A stretch of 64,000 bases of DNA from Thiobacillus sp. (GTDB lineage Bacteria > Pseudomonadota > Gammaproteobacteria > Burkholderiales > Thiobacillaceae). Positions within the stretch are counted from its first letter, which is position 1. Every line of letters starts with the position of its first letter. The notes under the pieces were generated by a model. The model did no database searches. It saw nothing but the letters and a program-made list of their open reading frames with translations, and had not been told where the DNA came from. The DNA is taken from the NCBI GenBank assembly GCA_030679915.1, contig JAUXRY010000005.1, forward strand, positions 82,005 through 146,004. The letters are read 5' to 3'. A program made the translations under genes and the position numbers. Below, piece after piece: positions 38,310 through 48,374 of the stretch.

Positions 38310-41300
38310 TTACTGAAATAACTTAAATAGTGTTATTACATTGGCGGCCCGGGCTTCAGGCGGTGAACTGACAGTCAAACGCAAGCGGTCTCCCCCTGCC
38401 AGTTTAATGTCACGCCGGGTCTGGATCAGTTTGATGATTCTGCCCGGATCAATCGGCGGCTGCGGGATGAACTGCACCAGGATGCTGTCTTCATTAGCGT
38501 CGACCTTCATGATGCCCAGCGGTTTGGCGACCAGGCGTAGCCGATGGGTGTCGACCAGTGCACGCGCGGGATCGGGCAGCGGGCCAAACCGGTCAATCAA
38601 CTCTTCCTGTAACTCGGTCAGGTCGTCCATGGTGTGCACACTGGCCAGACGCTTGTACAGTACCAGGCGTTCGTGGACGTCGGGGCAATATTCCACCGGC
38701 AGCAGCGCGGGCAGATGCAGGTTGATTTCGGACACCACGCCCAATGGCTGGCTCATGTCCGGTTCATGGCCGGCTTTGAGGCTGGCCACCGCGCCTGCCA
38801 GCATGTCGTTGTAAAGAGAAAAGCCGACTTCAATAATTTCGCCACTCTGTTTGTCGCCCAGTACTTCGCCAGCGCCACGGATTTCCAGATCATGCATGGC
38901 GAGATGAAAGCCCGAACCCAATTCTTCCAGCAACTGAATGGCTTCCAGGCGTTTTTTGGCTTGGGGCGTCAGGGTGCGGTCTTCTTCAACCAGTAGGTAG
39001 GCGAAAGCTTGGTGGTGCGAGCGTCCGACCCGGCCACGTAACTGGTGCAATTGCGCCAGGCCAAACTTGTCGGCCCGGTTGATCAGGATGGTGTTGGCGG
39101 TGGGGATGTCGATGCCGGTTTCAATAATGGTGGTACAGAGCAGCACGTCGTAACGCTGCTGGTAAAAGTCGCGCATCACCTGTTCCAGCTCGCGCTCGCT
39201 CTGTTGCCCGTGGCCGACGCGGATGCGCGCTTCGGGTAGTAGTTTGACCAGCATTTCGAACATATTCTGGATGGTACTGACTTCGTTGTGCAGGAAATAC
39301 ACTTGCCCGCCGCGTTTCAGTTCGCGTAGCACCGCCTCGCGGATGAGCCCGCTTGAAAACGACTGGACAAAGGTTTTCACCGACAAGCGCTTTTGCGGTG
39401 CGGTGGCAATCACCGAAAAATCGCGGATGCCTTCGAGCGACATCGCCAAGGTGCGCGGAATCGGGGTGGCCGTCAGCGTCAGCACATCGACCTCAGAGCG
39501 CATCGCTTTCAGTTGTTCTTTCTGGCGCACGCCAAAACGGTGCTCCTCGTCCAGAATTACCAGGCCCAGGCGGGCGAACTTCACGTCCTTCTGGATCAGT
39601 CGGTGGGTGCCGATGATGATGTCGAGCTTGCCGTCCTTCAAGGCTGTCAAAGCTTCTGCCTGCTCCTTGGGGGTGCGGAAGCGCGATAGCTCGGCGAGCT
39701 TGATCGGCCAGGCCGAAAAACGGTCGGAGAAATTCTGGAAATGCTGTTCGGCCAACAGCGTGGTGGGGACCAGCACCGCCACCTGATAGCCCCCCATCAC
39801 TGCCATGAAGGCGGCACGCAGCGCGACTTCGGTTTTGCCGAAGCCGACGTCGCCGCACACCAGTCGGTCCATCGGTTTGCCGGACTGCATGTCGGCCATC
39901 ACCGCCAGAATCGCGGCGGCCTGATCGGGGGTTTCTTCGTAGCCAAAGCCTTCGGCAAAGGCTTCGTAATCGTGCATTGAAAACTCGAAGGCGTGGCCCT
40001 CGCGTGCGGCGCGCAGTGCATACAGGTTGAGCAGTTCGGCCGCGGTATCGCGTGCCGCCTTCATGGCACGGTTACGCGCTTTTTCCCACTGGTCGGTGCC
40101 GAGCTTGTGCAGCGGTGCGGCGCCTTCTCCGGCGCCGCTGTAACGCGAAATCAGGTGCAGGTTGGCCACCGGCACATAGAGCTTGTCACTCTTGGCGTAT
40201 TCCAGGTGCAGAAACTCGGTATCGCCGTCGCCCAGATCCATGTTGATCAGGCCGAGATATTTTCCGACACCGTATTGCGCGTGGACTACAGGGTCGCCCG
40301 GCTTCAGTTCCGACAGGTCGCGCAGCAGGTTGTCGATCTGCGTCGCGCGGACTTCGCGCGCGCGCCGGGTTTTTGGCGGGATGGCGTAGAGCTCGGTTTC
40401 GGTGATAACGGCCAGCTGGTTGTCGCTGCCGACAAAGCCTTCGGCCAGCGGGCCATGCGTCAGCAAAATGCGGTCGCCGTGTTGCTGGCAATCGGCCCAG
40501 CTGTTGCATAGGGTGGCCTGGATACCGTGTTCAGCCAGGTATTCGTGCAGGGTTTCGCGACGGCCGGCCGAGGGCGCGATGATCAGCGTCGTACCCTTGA
40601 AGCCATGGATGAAACCGGCGAGGCGCGCAACCGGGTGCGTTTCACGGCGGTCAACGGAAATGGGCGGGACGGCATGCGTCGGTCCGGGGCCTGCCTGTTG
40701 AAGGTCCAGCCGCGTGTAAGCCTTGGCCAGCGTGAAGAAGGCTTCGGTCTGTATGAACAGGTCGGCGGGCGGCAACAGCGGGCGGTCCTTGTCGCCAGAC
40801 AGCAAACGCTGGCGGCTTTGCGCATCGGTCCAGAATGCCTGGCCTGCCGGATCGAGTGCACCGTGGCTGACCAGCTTGGTCTGTGCCGGCAGGTAGTCGA
40901 ACAAGGTCGCGGTCTCGTCGAAAAACAGCGGCAGGTAATACTCGATACCGGCCGGTGCGAGGCCATTGCTGACATCTTTGTACAGCTTGGATTTCGACGG
41001 GTCACCTTCAAAGCGCTCACGGAAATTCTGCCGGAAGCGGGTGATGCCGGTTTCATCCAGTGGAAATTCACGTGCGGGCAAGAGCCGTACCTCGCCCACT
41101 GGATAGATGCTGCGCTGGGTATCGACGTCGAACGCCCGCAGCGATTCGATTTCGTTGTCGAACAGGTCGATGCGGTAGGGCAGGGTGCTGCCCATGGGAA
41201 ACAGGTCGATCAATCCCCCGCGAATCGAAAACTCGCCCGGCGCAAACACCTGGTTCACATGCGAGTAGCCTCCCAGCGTCATTTGTGCGCGGAAAGCGGC

Positions 41301-41708
41301 TTCGTCCAGCGTGTCTTTTTGTTTGAGAAAAAAGGTGTGGGCGGCGAGAAAGGTGGGCGGCGCCAGTCGGTACAAGGCGGTCGAGAAGGCCACCACGGCA
41401 ACATCAAATTCGCCCCGTGAAATCTGGTACAACGTCGCCAGCCGTTCCGAAATCAGATCCGGGTGTGGCGAGAACGTATCGTAGGGCAGGGTTTCCCAAT
41501 CGGGAAAATTGCACACGCGCAGTTCGGAATCGAACCAGCGCAACTCCTCGGCCAGGCGATTGGCGTCCCACGCACTGGCGCATACCACAACCAGGGGATG
41601 GGTCTGTTTGGCCAGTTCAGCCAGATACAGTGCATCGGCTGCGCCGGCCAGTCCGGACTGGTTACGTGGAGGGCCGGAAGGAGGGGAGGCGGGGAAGAAG
41701 AAGGTCAT
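38310..41708 (-). CDS. mfd: Transcription-repair coupling factor
   Basis: DNA translocase that removes stalled RNA polymerase and recruits UvrA. The ATG at 41708 ([12 protein letters not shown]) gives 1132 residues. In order: UvrB-homology region, CarD-like RNA-polymerase interaction domain ([19 protein letters not shown]), RecG-like helicase with Walker [15 protein letters not shown] and DEEH box ([19 protein letters not shown]), helicase C region with [12 protein letters not shown], and the C-terminal TRCF domain. In-frame codons upstream lie in the intergenic region with ppa and are not used. Confidence 0.97.
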   Translation of the reverse strand: MTFFFPASPPSGPPRNQSGLAGAADALYLAELAKQTHPLVVVCASAWDANRLAEELRWFDSELRVCNFPDWETLPYDTFSPHPDLISERLATLYQISRGEFDVAVVAFSTALYRLAPPTFLAAHTFFLKQKDTLDEAAFRAQMTLGGYSHVNQVFAPGEFSIRGGLIDLFPMGSTLPYRIDLFDNEIESLRAFDVDTQRSIYPVGEVRLLPAREFPLDETGITRFRQNFRERFEGDPSKSKLYKDVSNGLAPAGIEYYLPLFFDETATLFDYLPAQTKLVSHGALDPAGQAFWTDAQSRQRLLSGDKDRPLLPPADLFIQTEAFFTLAKAYTRLDLQQAGPGPTHAVPPISVDRRETHPVARLAGFIHGFKGTTLIIAPSAGRRETLHEYLAEHGIQATLCNSWADCQQHGDRILLTHGPLAEGFVGSDNQLAVITETELYAIPPKTRRAREVRATQIDNLLRDLSELKPGDPVVHAQYGVGKYLGLINMDLGDGDTEFLHLEYAKSDKLYVPVANLHLISRYSGAGEGAAPLHKLGTDQWEKARNRAMKAARDTAAELLNLYALRAAREGHAFEFSMHDYEAFAEGFGYEETPDQAAAILAVMADMQSGKPMDRLVCGDVGFGKTEVALRAAFMAVMGGYQVAVLVPTTLLAEQHFQNFSDRFSAWPIKLAELSRFRTPKEQAEALTALKDGKLDIIIGTHRLIQKDVKFARLGLVILDEEHRFGVRQKEQLKAMRSEVDVLTLTATPIPRTLAMSLEGIRDFSVIATAPQKRLSVKTFVQSFSSGLIREAVLRELKRGGQVYFLHNEVSTIQNMFEMLVKLLPEARIRVGHGQQSERELEQVMRDFYQQRYDVLLCTTIIETGIDIPTANTILINRADKFGLAQLHQLRGRVGRSHHQAFAYLLVEEDRTLTPQAKKRLEAIQLLEELGSGFHLAMHDLEIRGAGEVLGDKQSGEIIEVGFSLYNDMLAGAVASLKAGHEPDMSQPLGVVSEINLHLPALLPVEYCPDVHERLVLYKRLASVHTMDDLTELQEELIDRFGPLPDPARALVDTHRLRLVAKPLGIMKVDANEDSILVQFIPQPPIDPGRIIKLIQTRRDIKLAGGDRLRLTVSSPPEARAANVITLFKLFQ

Positions 41709-41795
41709 GCAAATAGCTTGATTATATCGGGCGTGGGAAGGACCGTGGGGTGGGCAGGTATAATGCCCGGCTTTCCCTGTTTCTATGATATCGCC

Positions 41796-42344
41796 ATGAG
41801 CCTTAACCTCGTCAGTTCCGGTCGCAACCTGCCGGATGACTTCAATGTCATTATCGAAATTCCCGCCCACGGCGAGCCGATCAAGTACGAAGTGGACAAG
41901 GAGTCCGGTGCGATGTTCGTCGACCGTTTCATGTCGACCGCCATGCATTACCCCTGCAACTACGGCTACATCCCGCATACGCTGTCCGAAGACGGTGACC
42001 CGGTTGATGTGCTGGTGATTACCCCGATTCCGCTGATTACGGGCGTGGTGGTGCGCTGCCGTCCCATCGGCATGCTGAAGATGACCGATGAAGCGGGCAT
42101 CGATGCCAAGCTGCTGGCCGTACCGGTCGACAAACTCTGCGGTTTGTATAAAGGGGTGAACAAACCCGAAGACATCCAGCCGCTGTTATTGGCTCAGATC
42201 TCCCACTTCTTTGAGCACTACAAAGATCTTGAGTCGGGTAAATGGGTCAAGGTTGAAGGCTGGGTGGGGATTGATGATGCACGCGCCGAAATTCTGGCCG
42301 GGGTGGAACGCTACCGTAATGCAGCGGACAAGCCCGCTTTCTAA
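41796..42344 (+). CDS. ppa: Inorganic pyrophosphatase
   Basis: Soluble family I pyrophosphatase, 182 residues from the ATG at 41796 ([23 protein letters not shown]). The catalytic signature [10 protein letters not shown] and the substrate-binding segments [17 protein letters not shown] and [11 protein letters not shown] are intact. A TATAAT hexamer at 41759-41764 is a probable -10 element. Divergent from mfd. In this organism it may pull forward sulfur-assimilation and APS-linked reactions, which is inference. Confidence 0.96.
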   Translation: MSLNLVSSGRNLPDDFNVIIEIPAHGEPIKYEVDKESGAMFVDRFMSTAMHYPCNYGYIPHTLSEDGDPVDVLVITPIPLITGVVVRCRPIGMLKMTDEAGIDAKLLAVPVDKLCGLYKGVNKPEDIQPLLLAQISHFFEHYKDLESGKWVKVEGWVGIDDARAEILAGVERYRNAADKPAF

Positions 42345-42346
42345 GC

Positions 42347-42898
42347 ATGAAAGTCTGCATCCTTTCCGATTCCCACGATAACCGCCGCCTGCTGGGCGCG
42401 GCGGTAGAACACGCCAAGGCACATGGGGCGGAAGCGGTGCTGCACTGCGGCGATGTGGTCGCGCCGACCACGCTGCGCGTGCTGCAAAAATTCGAACTGC
42501 CGGTGCATGTCATCCACGGCAACAACACCGGCGATCTCTACAACATGTCGCGCCTGGCAGCCGAACCCAACAGCGTCATTCGCTACCACGGGCAGGACGC
42601 CGCATTTACCCTGGCCGACCGCAACCTGTTTCTGGTGCACTACCCGCATTATGCGCAAGCGCTCGCCTGCACCGGCGACTACGACCTGGTCTGCTGTGGC
42701 CATGACCACAAATCCAGCATCGCCCAAGTGAGTAACATCAAGGGCGGCCAAACCTGGCTGATCAATCCCGGCACCGTCGGCGGTGTTGGCGCCCCGCCCA
42801 CCTACATCATGGCTGATCTGGCCACCATGCAGTTCGAGGTTGTCACGATCGAGGCAGCAGCGGCTTCGGTTCTGCCCCCCGTTACGCCACACGTTTGA
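42347..42898 (+). CDS. YfcE/MJ0936-family metallophosphoesterase
   Basis: 183-residue calcineurin-like phosphoesterase. Metal ligands are visible in order: LSDSHDNRRLL, LHCGDVV, VIHGNNTGD, VHYPHYAQ and CCGHDHKSS. The start follows the ppa stop by two bases, so they are co-transcribed. The physiological substrate is unknown. Confidence 0.9.
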   Translation: MKVCILSDSHDNRRLLGAAVEHAKAHGAEAVLHCGDVVAPTTLRVLQKFELPVHVIHGNNTGDLYNMSRLAAEPNSVIRYHGQDAAFTLADRNLFLVHYPHYAQALACTGDYDLVCCGHDHKSSIAQVSNIKGGQTWLINPGTVGGVGAPPTYIMADLATMQFEVVTIEAAAASVLPPVTPHV

Positions 42899-43183
42899 TA
42901 GACGGGCTGGCGTTGCATTTACTTGGCTGGGCGCAGCGTTAAAAATGACGGCCATTGCACATGGCAAAACCGTCCGTGCAACATGGCTATAAACACTTCC
43001 TCTTATTCCCGCATAGAAAACTTCGATTGAGATTAGGCACTTGCCCGTGGCGGCAGGGAGGGCCTAGGGAGTACCATTCAAAGGATTAATCCGATCTTAT
43101 GATCGGTTATCCGGGAGGACCCAAAGCCTTGAATCCCGGGTAATCCAAGAAACGGCTTTGCATCCATCGGATGGAGGAAAACA
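42899..43183 (+). promoter_or_regulatory. Leader/promoter region of the qmo-hdr operon
   Basis: 285 bases without a convincing gene. It contains TTGCAC and GTGCAA (42955-42960 and 42976-42981) as a spaced inverted repeat, and a compact hairpin CCGATC-TTAT-GATCGG (43091-43106). A further hairpin-forming stretch (CCATC/GATGG near 43163) lies next to the qmoA ribosome-binding site (GGAGGAAAACA). I could not fix a -35/-10 pair with confidence. Confidence 0.4.
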
Positions 43184-44467
43184 ATGACGGAGCATGTTGC
43201 GACCAACGAGACCATACTCGTGGTGGGCGGCGGGATTTCCGGCATGACCGCTGCACTTGAAGCGGCCGAAACCGGCAAGAACGTTGTTCTGGTAGAGAAA
43301 AATCCCGCACTGGGCGGACGCACCTCCCAGCTGTATCGCTACTTTCCAAAACTGTGTCACCCCACCTGCGGTTTGGAAATCAATCTGCGCCGTCTGAAGG
43401 GCAACCCCCGGGTGCGCGTGCTGACACTGGCTGAAGTCAGTGGCATCGAAGGCAGCACCGGCAATTACACCGTGTCAGTTAAGGTCAAACCCCGCTACGT
43501 CAATGAAAACTGCACCGCGTGCGGCGAATGCGAACGCGCGGTCGAGACGATGGTGGACGACCCGTTCAACTACAACCTGGGTCAGCACAAGGCAGCGTTT
43601 CTGCCGAATGCGATGGCCTACCCGCAGCGCTTTGTGCTCGATCCGTCGATCATAGGCACGCCCGATGCTGACAAGGCCAAGGCCGCCTGCAAATATGGCG
43701 CGATCGACCTCGACATGAAAGAAGAGACGATCGAGGTCAAGGCCGGTGCTGTGATCTGGGCCACCGGTTGGCAGCCCTACGACGCGGCGAAAATTCAGCC
43801 TTACGGCTATGGCCGCTACAAGAATGTCATCACCAGTGTGGAGTTCGAGCGCCTGTCTGATATCCATGGCCCCACGGGCGGCAAGATTTTGCGTCCGAGC
43901 GATGGCAAGGAAGCGAAGAACGTTGCGTTCATCCAGTGCGCCGGTTCGCGTGACGAAAACCATCTGCGCCACTGTTCACGCATCTGCTGCATGGCGTCGC
44001 TCAAGCAAACGCATTACGTGCGCGAGAAATTCCCCGATGGCGGCAAGTCGACGATTTATTACATCGATATTCGCGCGATCGACCGCTTTGAAGATTTCTA
44101 TCAAAAAGTGCAGGCCGATCCGACCGTGACATTCATCAAATCCAAGGTGGCCAAAGTTACCGAAGACGAGAATGGCAACCCGGTATGCCATGGCGTCGAC
44201 ACCGAAGGCTACAAGCGCTACACCACGGCGCATGACCTGGTGGTGCTGGCGGTGGGCATGGAGCCCTCGGTCAAAGGCATCAATATCCCAGGCCACATTG
44301 CTTCGGATTCCAGCGGCTTCATCGAAGCCGATCCGGCCAACGGCGCCGTGTTTGGCGCGGGTTGTGCAACCAATGCGCTGGATGTGAACCGTGCCGTGCA
44401 ATCGGCGACTGCGGCAGCATTGAGAGCGATCCAGGTCGTGAACAAAGTAGCAAAGGCGGAGGCATAA
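43184..44467 (+). CDS. qmoA: Quinone-interacting oxidoreductase subunit QmoA (HdrA-like flavoprotein)
   Basis: FAD-binding HdrA-like protein of 427 residues. The N-terminal nucleotide motif is LVVGGGISGMTAALEAAETG, then LVEKNPALGGRTSQLY. A CTACGEC cysteine cluster near residue 107 and the Cys-rich segments PTCGLEI and HCSRICCMAS could bind iron-sulfur. In sulfate reducers and sulfur oxidisers, Qmo passes electrons between APS reductase and the quinone pool. It adjoins qmoB with no gap. The partner aprBA genes are not in this window. Confidence 0.9.
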   Translation: MTEHVATNETILVVGGGISGMTAALEAAETGKNVVLVEKNPALGGRTSQLYRYFPKLCHPTCGLEINLRRLKGNPRVRVLTLAEVSGIEGSTGNYTVSVKVKPRYVNENCTACGECERAVETMVDDPFNYNLGQHKAAFLPNAMAYPQRFVLDPSIIGTPDADKAKAACKYGAIDLDMKEETIEVKAGAVIWATGWQPYDAAKIQPYGYGRYKNVITSVEFERLSDIHGPTGGKILRPSDGKEAKNVAFIQCAGSRDENHLRHCSRICCMASLKQTHYVREKFPDGGKSTIYYIDIRAIDRFEDFYQKVQADPTVTFIKSKVAKVTEDENGNPVCHGVDTEGYKRYTTAHDLVVLAVGMEPSVKGINIPGHIASDSSGFIEADPANGAVFGAGCATNALDVNRAVQSATAAALRAIQVVNKVAKAEA

Positions 44468-46711
44468 ATGGCAGACATCAAAGTTGCAGCGTATATCTGC
44501 AAAGGCTGCGGTCTGGGCGAGCGCCTGGATGCAGACGCACTAGTCAAGATTGCCCAGAAGGACGGCAAGGTGCCGATGGCAAAGACACACGATTTTCTGT
44601 GTAATGCCGACGGCGTGGCGATGATCAAGAACGACATCGCCAACGAGGGTGTGACGCACGTCATGATCGGCGCCTGTTCGCGCCGCGCCAAAACCGAAGC
44701 GTTCCATTTCCCTGAAAACGCCGTGGCGCGTGCCAATCTGCGCGAAGGGGTGATCTGGATTCGTCCCGATACCGACGAAGCACGCGAAACCACCCAGGAA
44801 ATGGCGGAAGACTACATCCGCATGGGCTGCGCCGAAGTGAAGGCGATGACCGCACCTGAAGGCAATCCCAACACCGGTGGCAGCAAGACGCTGCTGGTAG
44901 TGGGGGGCGGTATCACCGGCATGACGACGGCCATTGAGGCCTCGAAAACCGGGTACTCGGTGGTGCTGGTCGAAAAATCCGGCGAGTTGGGCGGCTGGGC
45001 AGGCAAACTGTATAAGCGGGTACCCGTGCATGAACCGTACAAGTCGCCGGCTGATACCGGCGTAGCCGATCTGGCTTCGCAAATTCTGGCCGATGGCAAT
45101 ATCAAGCTGTATCTGAACGCCACCATCGCCAAAACCGACGGCTCGCCCGGCAAGTTTGTGGTGAGCATCGCCACCGAATCGGGAGCGACGCATACCGAAG
45201 ACATCGGCGCCATCGTTCAGGCCACCGGCTTTACGCCGTATGACATGAACAAGCTGCCGGAACTCGGTGGCGGCAAGTCAGCCAACGTGGTCGATCAGGC
45301 GGGGCTGGAAGCCTTGGCAATTGACGCGGCCAGCAAAGACGGCGTGATTCGTCGTCCCAGCGACGGTCAGCCGGTCAAGTCCGTGGTGTTCGTGCAGTGT
45401 GCAGGTCAGCGTGATCCCACCGGCAAGCATCTGTCGTTCTGCTCGGGACACTGTTGCAACACCAGCATCAAGCAGGCGATGTACTTCAAGGATGCGAATC
45501 CGGATGTGGATACCACCATCATTTATTCGGACCTGCGTACCCCCGGCAACGGCGAAGACTTCTACCGCAGCGCACAGGAAAAGGGCGTCATCTTCACCAA
45601 AGGCACAGTCGCTGAAGTGGTGCCCACCGGCAACACCAGCACGGTGAAATTCAACGACCTGATTCTGGGCGATGCGGATGCCTCGATCGTCGATGCCGAT
45701 CTGGTCGTGCTGGCAACCGGTCAGGTGCCGAACTCGGGTGTCAATATTGATGCGCCGGCCGCTGCGCCCGCAGAAGCCGGCGCCGAGCCGAAGGTGGAAA
45801 TCAAGCCGATCTCCATCCTCAACCTGAACTACCGTCAGGGCCCGGACGTCCCGCATTTGAAGCAGGGGTTCACCGATTCGCACTTCATCTGTTTCCCGTA
45901 TGAAACACGTCGTACCGGTATCTACACCGCCGGCCCGGTGCGCCGCCCGATGGACATCCCGCAGGCTCGGGAAGACGCGACCGGGGCGGCACTGAAAGCG
46001 ATTCAGGCACTGGAAAATGCCGAACTCGGCCGCGCTGCGCATCCGCGCTCTGGCGATTTGTCATTTCCAAAAGTGCGTCTGGAAGGCTGTACCCAGTGCA
46101 AACGCTGCACGGTGGAGTGTCCGTTTGGCGCCATCGACGAAGATGTAAAGGGCTTTCCGCTGTTTAACGAATCGCGCTGCCGCCGCTGCGGGACCTGTAT
46201 GGGTGCCTGTCCGGTGCGCGTGATCTCGTTCGAGAACTACTCGGTCAACACGGTGGGCGCACAGATCAAGGCAGTCGACATTCCCGACGAATTCTCCGAA
46301 AAGCCGCGCATCCTGATACTGGCCTGCGAGAACGACGCGTATCCGGCACTCGACATGGCCGGCATGAACCGTATCGAGTATTCGGCTTACGTGCGAACCA
46401 TCCCGGTGCGGTGTCTCGGTTCGGTCAACACCATCTGGATTACCGATGCCTTGAATGCGGGCTACGACGGCGTGATGATGATGGGTTGCAAATCAGGCGA
46501 CGAATACCAGTGCCACTTTGTCAAAGGATCGGAGCTGGGCCGTGTACGTTTGTCGAAGATTGATGACACCTTGAAAACGCTCAACCTCGAATCCGAGCGC
46601 GTGCGTGACCTTGAAGTCGCCATCACCGACATCCAGCGCCTGCCGGAAATGATCAACAAATATGCCGCAGAGCTGGTTGCTGTTGGCCCCAGCCCGTTCA
46701 AAGGCTTCTAA
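44468..46711 (+). CDS. qmoB: Quinone-interacting oxidoreductase subunit QmoB (HdrA/MvhD fusion)
   Basis: 747 residues. An HdrA-like flavoprotein with FAD motif LVVGGGITGMTTAIEAS near residue 140, then two [4Fe-4S] ferredoxin motifs at about 538-580 (CTQCKRCTVECP and CRRCGTCMGACP). A C-terminal MvhD-like domain follows from about 610, with the Cys-containing VMMMGCKSGDEYQCH. This is the QmoB architecture. It lies between qmoA and an hdrC-like gene. Confidence 0.91.
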   Translation: MADIKVAAYICKGCGLGERLDADALVKIAQKDGKVPMAKTHDFLCNADGVAMIKNDIANEGVTHVMIGACSRRAKTEAFHFPENAVARANLREGVIWIRPDTDEARETTQEMAEDYIRMGCAEVKAMTAPEGNPNTGGSKTLLVVGGGITGMTTAIEASKTGYSVVLVEKSGELGGWAGKLYKRVPVHEPYKSPADTGVADLASQILADGNIKLYLNATIAKTDGSPGKFVVSIATESGATHTEDIGAIVQATGFTPYDMNKLPELGGGKSANVVDQAGLEALAIDAASKDGVIRRPSDGQPVKSVVFVQCAGQRDPTGKHLSFCSGHCCNTSIKQAMYFKDANPDVDTTIIYSDLRTPGNGEDFYRSAQEKGVIFTKGTVAEVVPTGNTSTVKFNDLILGDADASIVDADLVVLATGQVPNSGVNIDAPAAAPAEAGAEPKVEIKPISILNLNYRQGPDVPHLKQGFTDSHFICFPYETRRTGIYTAGPVRRPMDIPQAREDATGAALKAIQALENAELGRAAHPRSGDLSFPKVRLEGCTQCKRCTVECPFGAIDEDVKGFPLFNESRCRRCGTCMGACPVRVISFENYSVNTVGAQIKAVDIPDEFSEKPRILILACENDAYPALDMAGMNRIEYSAYVRTIPVRCLGSVNTIWITDALNAGYDGVMMMGCKSGDEYQCHFVKGSELGRVRLSKIDDTLKTLNLESERVRDLEVAITDIQRLPEMINKYAAELVAVGPSPFKGF

Positions 46712-46725
46712 CAGGAGAACCCACC

Positions 46726-47358
46726 ATGAGTGCAAATACTGCAGTGGCGGAAAAGTACCGCAACAATTTCCTGAAGGAAATCGAAGAACAGGTCGAAATG
46801 GGCGACTGGGTGAAGATGTGCATGCAATGCGGCGTCTGCTCCGGTTCCTGTCCGACCAATTTCCAGAGCGCGTGGGACCATCCACCGCAGGAACTCTTCA
46901 TGATGATTCGCGCCGGCAAGCGCGAAGAAGTGCTGACCTCCTCTTCGATGTGGAACTGCACGTCCTGCTACAACTGCATCGTGCGCTGCCCGCGCAAGAT
47001 TCCGATCACCCACATCATGCACGGCCTCGCCGAATACGCGCACCGCATCGGCATGGCACCGAAGATGCAGGCGACGCGTTTTTTCAGCGGTCTGTTCTGG
47101 AAAAATGCCACGCACACCGGACGTGTCAACGAACTCAAGCTGTCGTTGGGCTTGTACTTCAAGGACGGCTTCGTTCAGGGCGTCAAGAACGGCATGGCGA
47201 TGCAATCGGTTGCACTGGGTCTGGTCAAGGCCGGACGACTGAATGTGCTGGAGCTGTTTGGTGGCCACAAGTGCAAAGATCAAAAAGGCATCCATGCGAT
47301 GTTGGCAAAAGCCTATGAAATCGAGCGCGTGCGTAAAGCCGCCAAGATGGCCGGCTGA
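46726..47358 (+). CDS. hdrC: HdrC-like iron-sulfur subunit (replaces QmoC ferredoxin domain)
   Basis: 210 residues with two [4Fe-4S] motifs: CMQCGVCSGSCP near residue 31 and CTSCYNCIVRCP near residue 79. It lacks the membrane haem-b domain of true QmoC. In betaproteobacterial sulfur oxidisers, QmoC is replaced by separate HdrC and HdrB proteins, as here. Preceded by AGGAG at the right distance. Confidence 0.88.
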   Translation: MSANTAVAEKYRNNFLKEIEEQVEMGDWVKMCMQCGVCSGSCPTNFQSAWDHPPQELFMMIRAGKREEVLTSSSMWNCTSCYNCIVRCPRKIPITHIMHGLAEYAHRIGMAPKMQATRFFSGLFWKNATHTGRVNELKLSLGLYFKDGFVQGVKNGMAMQSVALGLVKAGRLNVLELFGGHKCKDQKGIHAMLAKAYEIERVRKAAKMAG

Positions 47359-47372
47359 GGAGATATATAAAT

Positions 47373-48284
47373 ATGGCTACGAAAGAATACGCGTTTTACC
47401 CCGGTTGTTCGTCACAGAAGGGTGCATCGGCATCCAACTACCTCACTTCGGTTGAGGCGATGTGCAAGACGCTGGACGTGAAACTCACCGAAATTCCCGA
47501 CTGGAACTGTTGTGGCGCATCGATCGGTTATGCCGAAGCCGGGGAACTGCCGCGCCACGTGCTGAATGCTCGCAATTTCGCGTTGTCCGAGCAGCACATG
47601 CCGGGCAAGGAAATCGTTGCGACCTGTGCTGCATGCTGGCTGGGTGCACGCGAAACCCGCGAGCGTCTGACGCATTCCGAAACGTTGATGGCGGACACCC
47701 GTGAAGCGTTGAAGGAAGCGGGTCTGACGATCAACGAGATGCCCAACATCCGGCACATGGTCGAAGTTCTGATCGAAGATCTTGGCTTTGACGAAATGAA
47801 AAAGCACGTCGTGCGTCCGCTTGAGGGCGTCAAGATTGCGGGTTATGTCGGCTGCCAGACCAACCGTCCGTTTGGCGTCGATGGCGAGTCATTCGAAAAC
47901 CCGCAGTACCTCGACAAGATGGTCGAAATGGTTGGCGCAGAACCGATTCCGGATTACGAGCAGAAAGTGACCTGCTGCGGCGGTGCGCTCGCATTCTCGG
48001 AGCCGGAAAAGGCCCAGGCGCAGATCAAGGACATCGTTGAATCGGCCTATGACCACGGCGCCGAAATGATCGTCACGCCATGCCCGCTATGCCAGGCTAA
48101 CGTTGAGATTTATCAGGGACAAGTCAACAAGCGCTACGGCACCAAGTTCGACATACCTGTGATGTATTACAGCCAGCTGATGGTCGTCGCCTACGGTGGC
48201 GATGCCAAAGCGGCAGGCCTCAATGGCCAGGTCATCAAGGCACGTCGACTGGAAGAAATCGCGGCCAAACCCGTCAAGCGCTAA
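47373..48284 (+). CDS. hdrB: HdrB-like subunit (CCG-domain protein)
   Basis: 303 residues with the repeated cysteine-rich CCG motifs of HdrB: YPGCSSQKG, WNCCGASIGYAEAG, TCAACWLGARE, GYVGCQTNRPFG, TCCGGALAFSEPEKA and PCPLCQANVEIY. In methanogen HdrB these hold non-cubane iron-sulfur clusters. It is soluble, with no membrane helix, so how this complex meets quinone is not evident from the sequence. AGGAG precedes the ATG. Last gene of the module. Confidence 0.89.
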   Translation: MATKEYAFYPGCSSQKGASASNYLTSVEAMCKTLDVKLTEIPDWNCCGASIGYAEAGELPRHVLNARNFALSEQHMPGKEIVATCAACWLGARETRERLTHSETLMADTREALKEAGLTINEMPNIRHMVEVLIEDLGFDEMKKHVVRPLEGVKIAGYVGCQTNRPFGVDGESFENPQYLDKMVEMVGAEPIPDYEQKVTCCGGALAFSEPEKAQAQIKDIVESAYDHGAEMIVTPCPLCQANVEIYQGQVNKRYGTKFDIPVMYYSQLMVVAYGGDAKAAGLNGQVIKARRLEEIAAKPVKR

Positions 48285-48306
48285 GGTTTTCAATCGAGAA
48301 AATAGT

Positions 48307-48333
48307 ACAGGGGCCGAGTGCCCCTGTTTTTTT
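48307..48333 (+). terminator. Rho-independent terminator of the qmo-hdr operon
   Basis: ACAGGGG pairs with CCCCTGT around a 7-base loop and runs into seven T. It lies 23 bases after the hdrB stop. Confidence 0.92.
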
Positions 48334-48374
48334 GCCTGTTAATAGCGAAGATGAGATCAAACAGGCTGCCGGCA

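Noticed and set aside
39223..40511. Several plus-strand frames of 80-190 codons within mfd
   Set aside because: They are antisense frames in a GC-rich gene; composition is Arg/Ser/Ala rich without recognisable domains.
41709..41978. N-terminal extension of Mfd by 90 residues
   Set aside because: It covers the ppa promoter and start region in antisense; family N-termini begin near the ATG at 41708.
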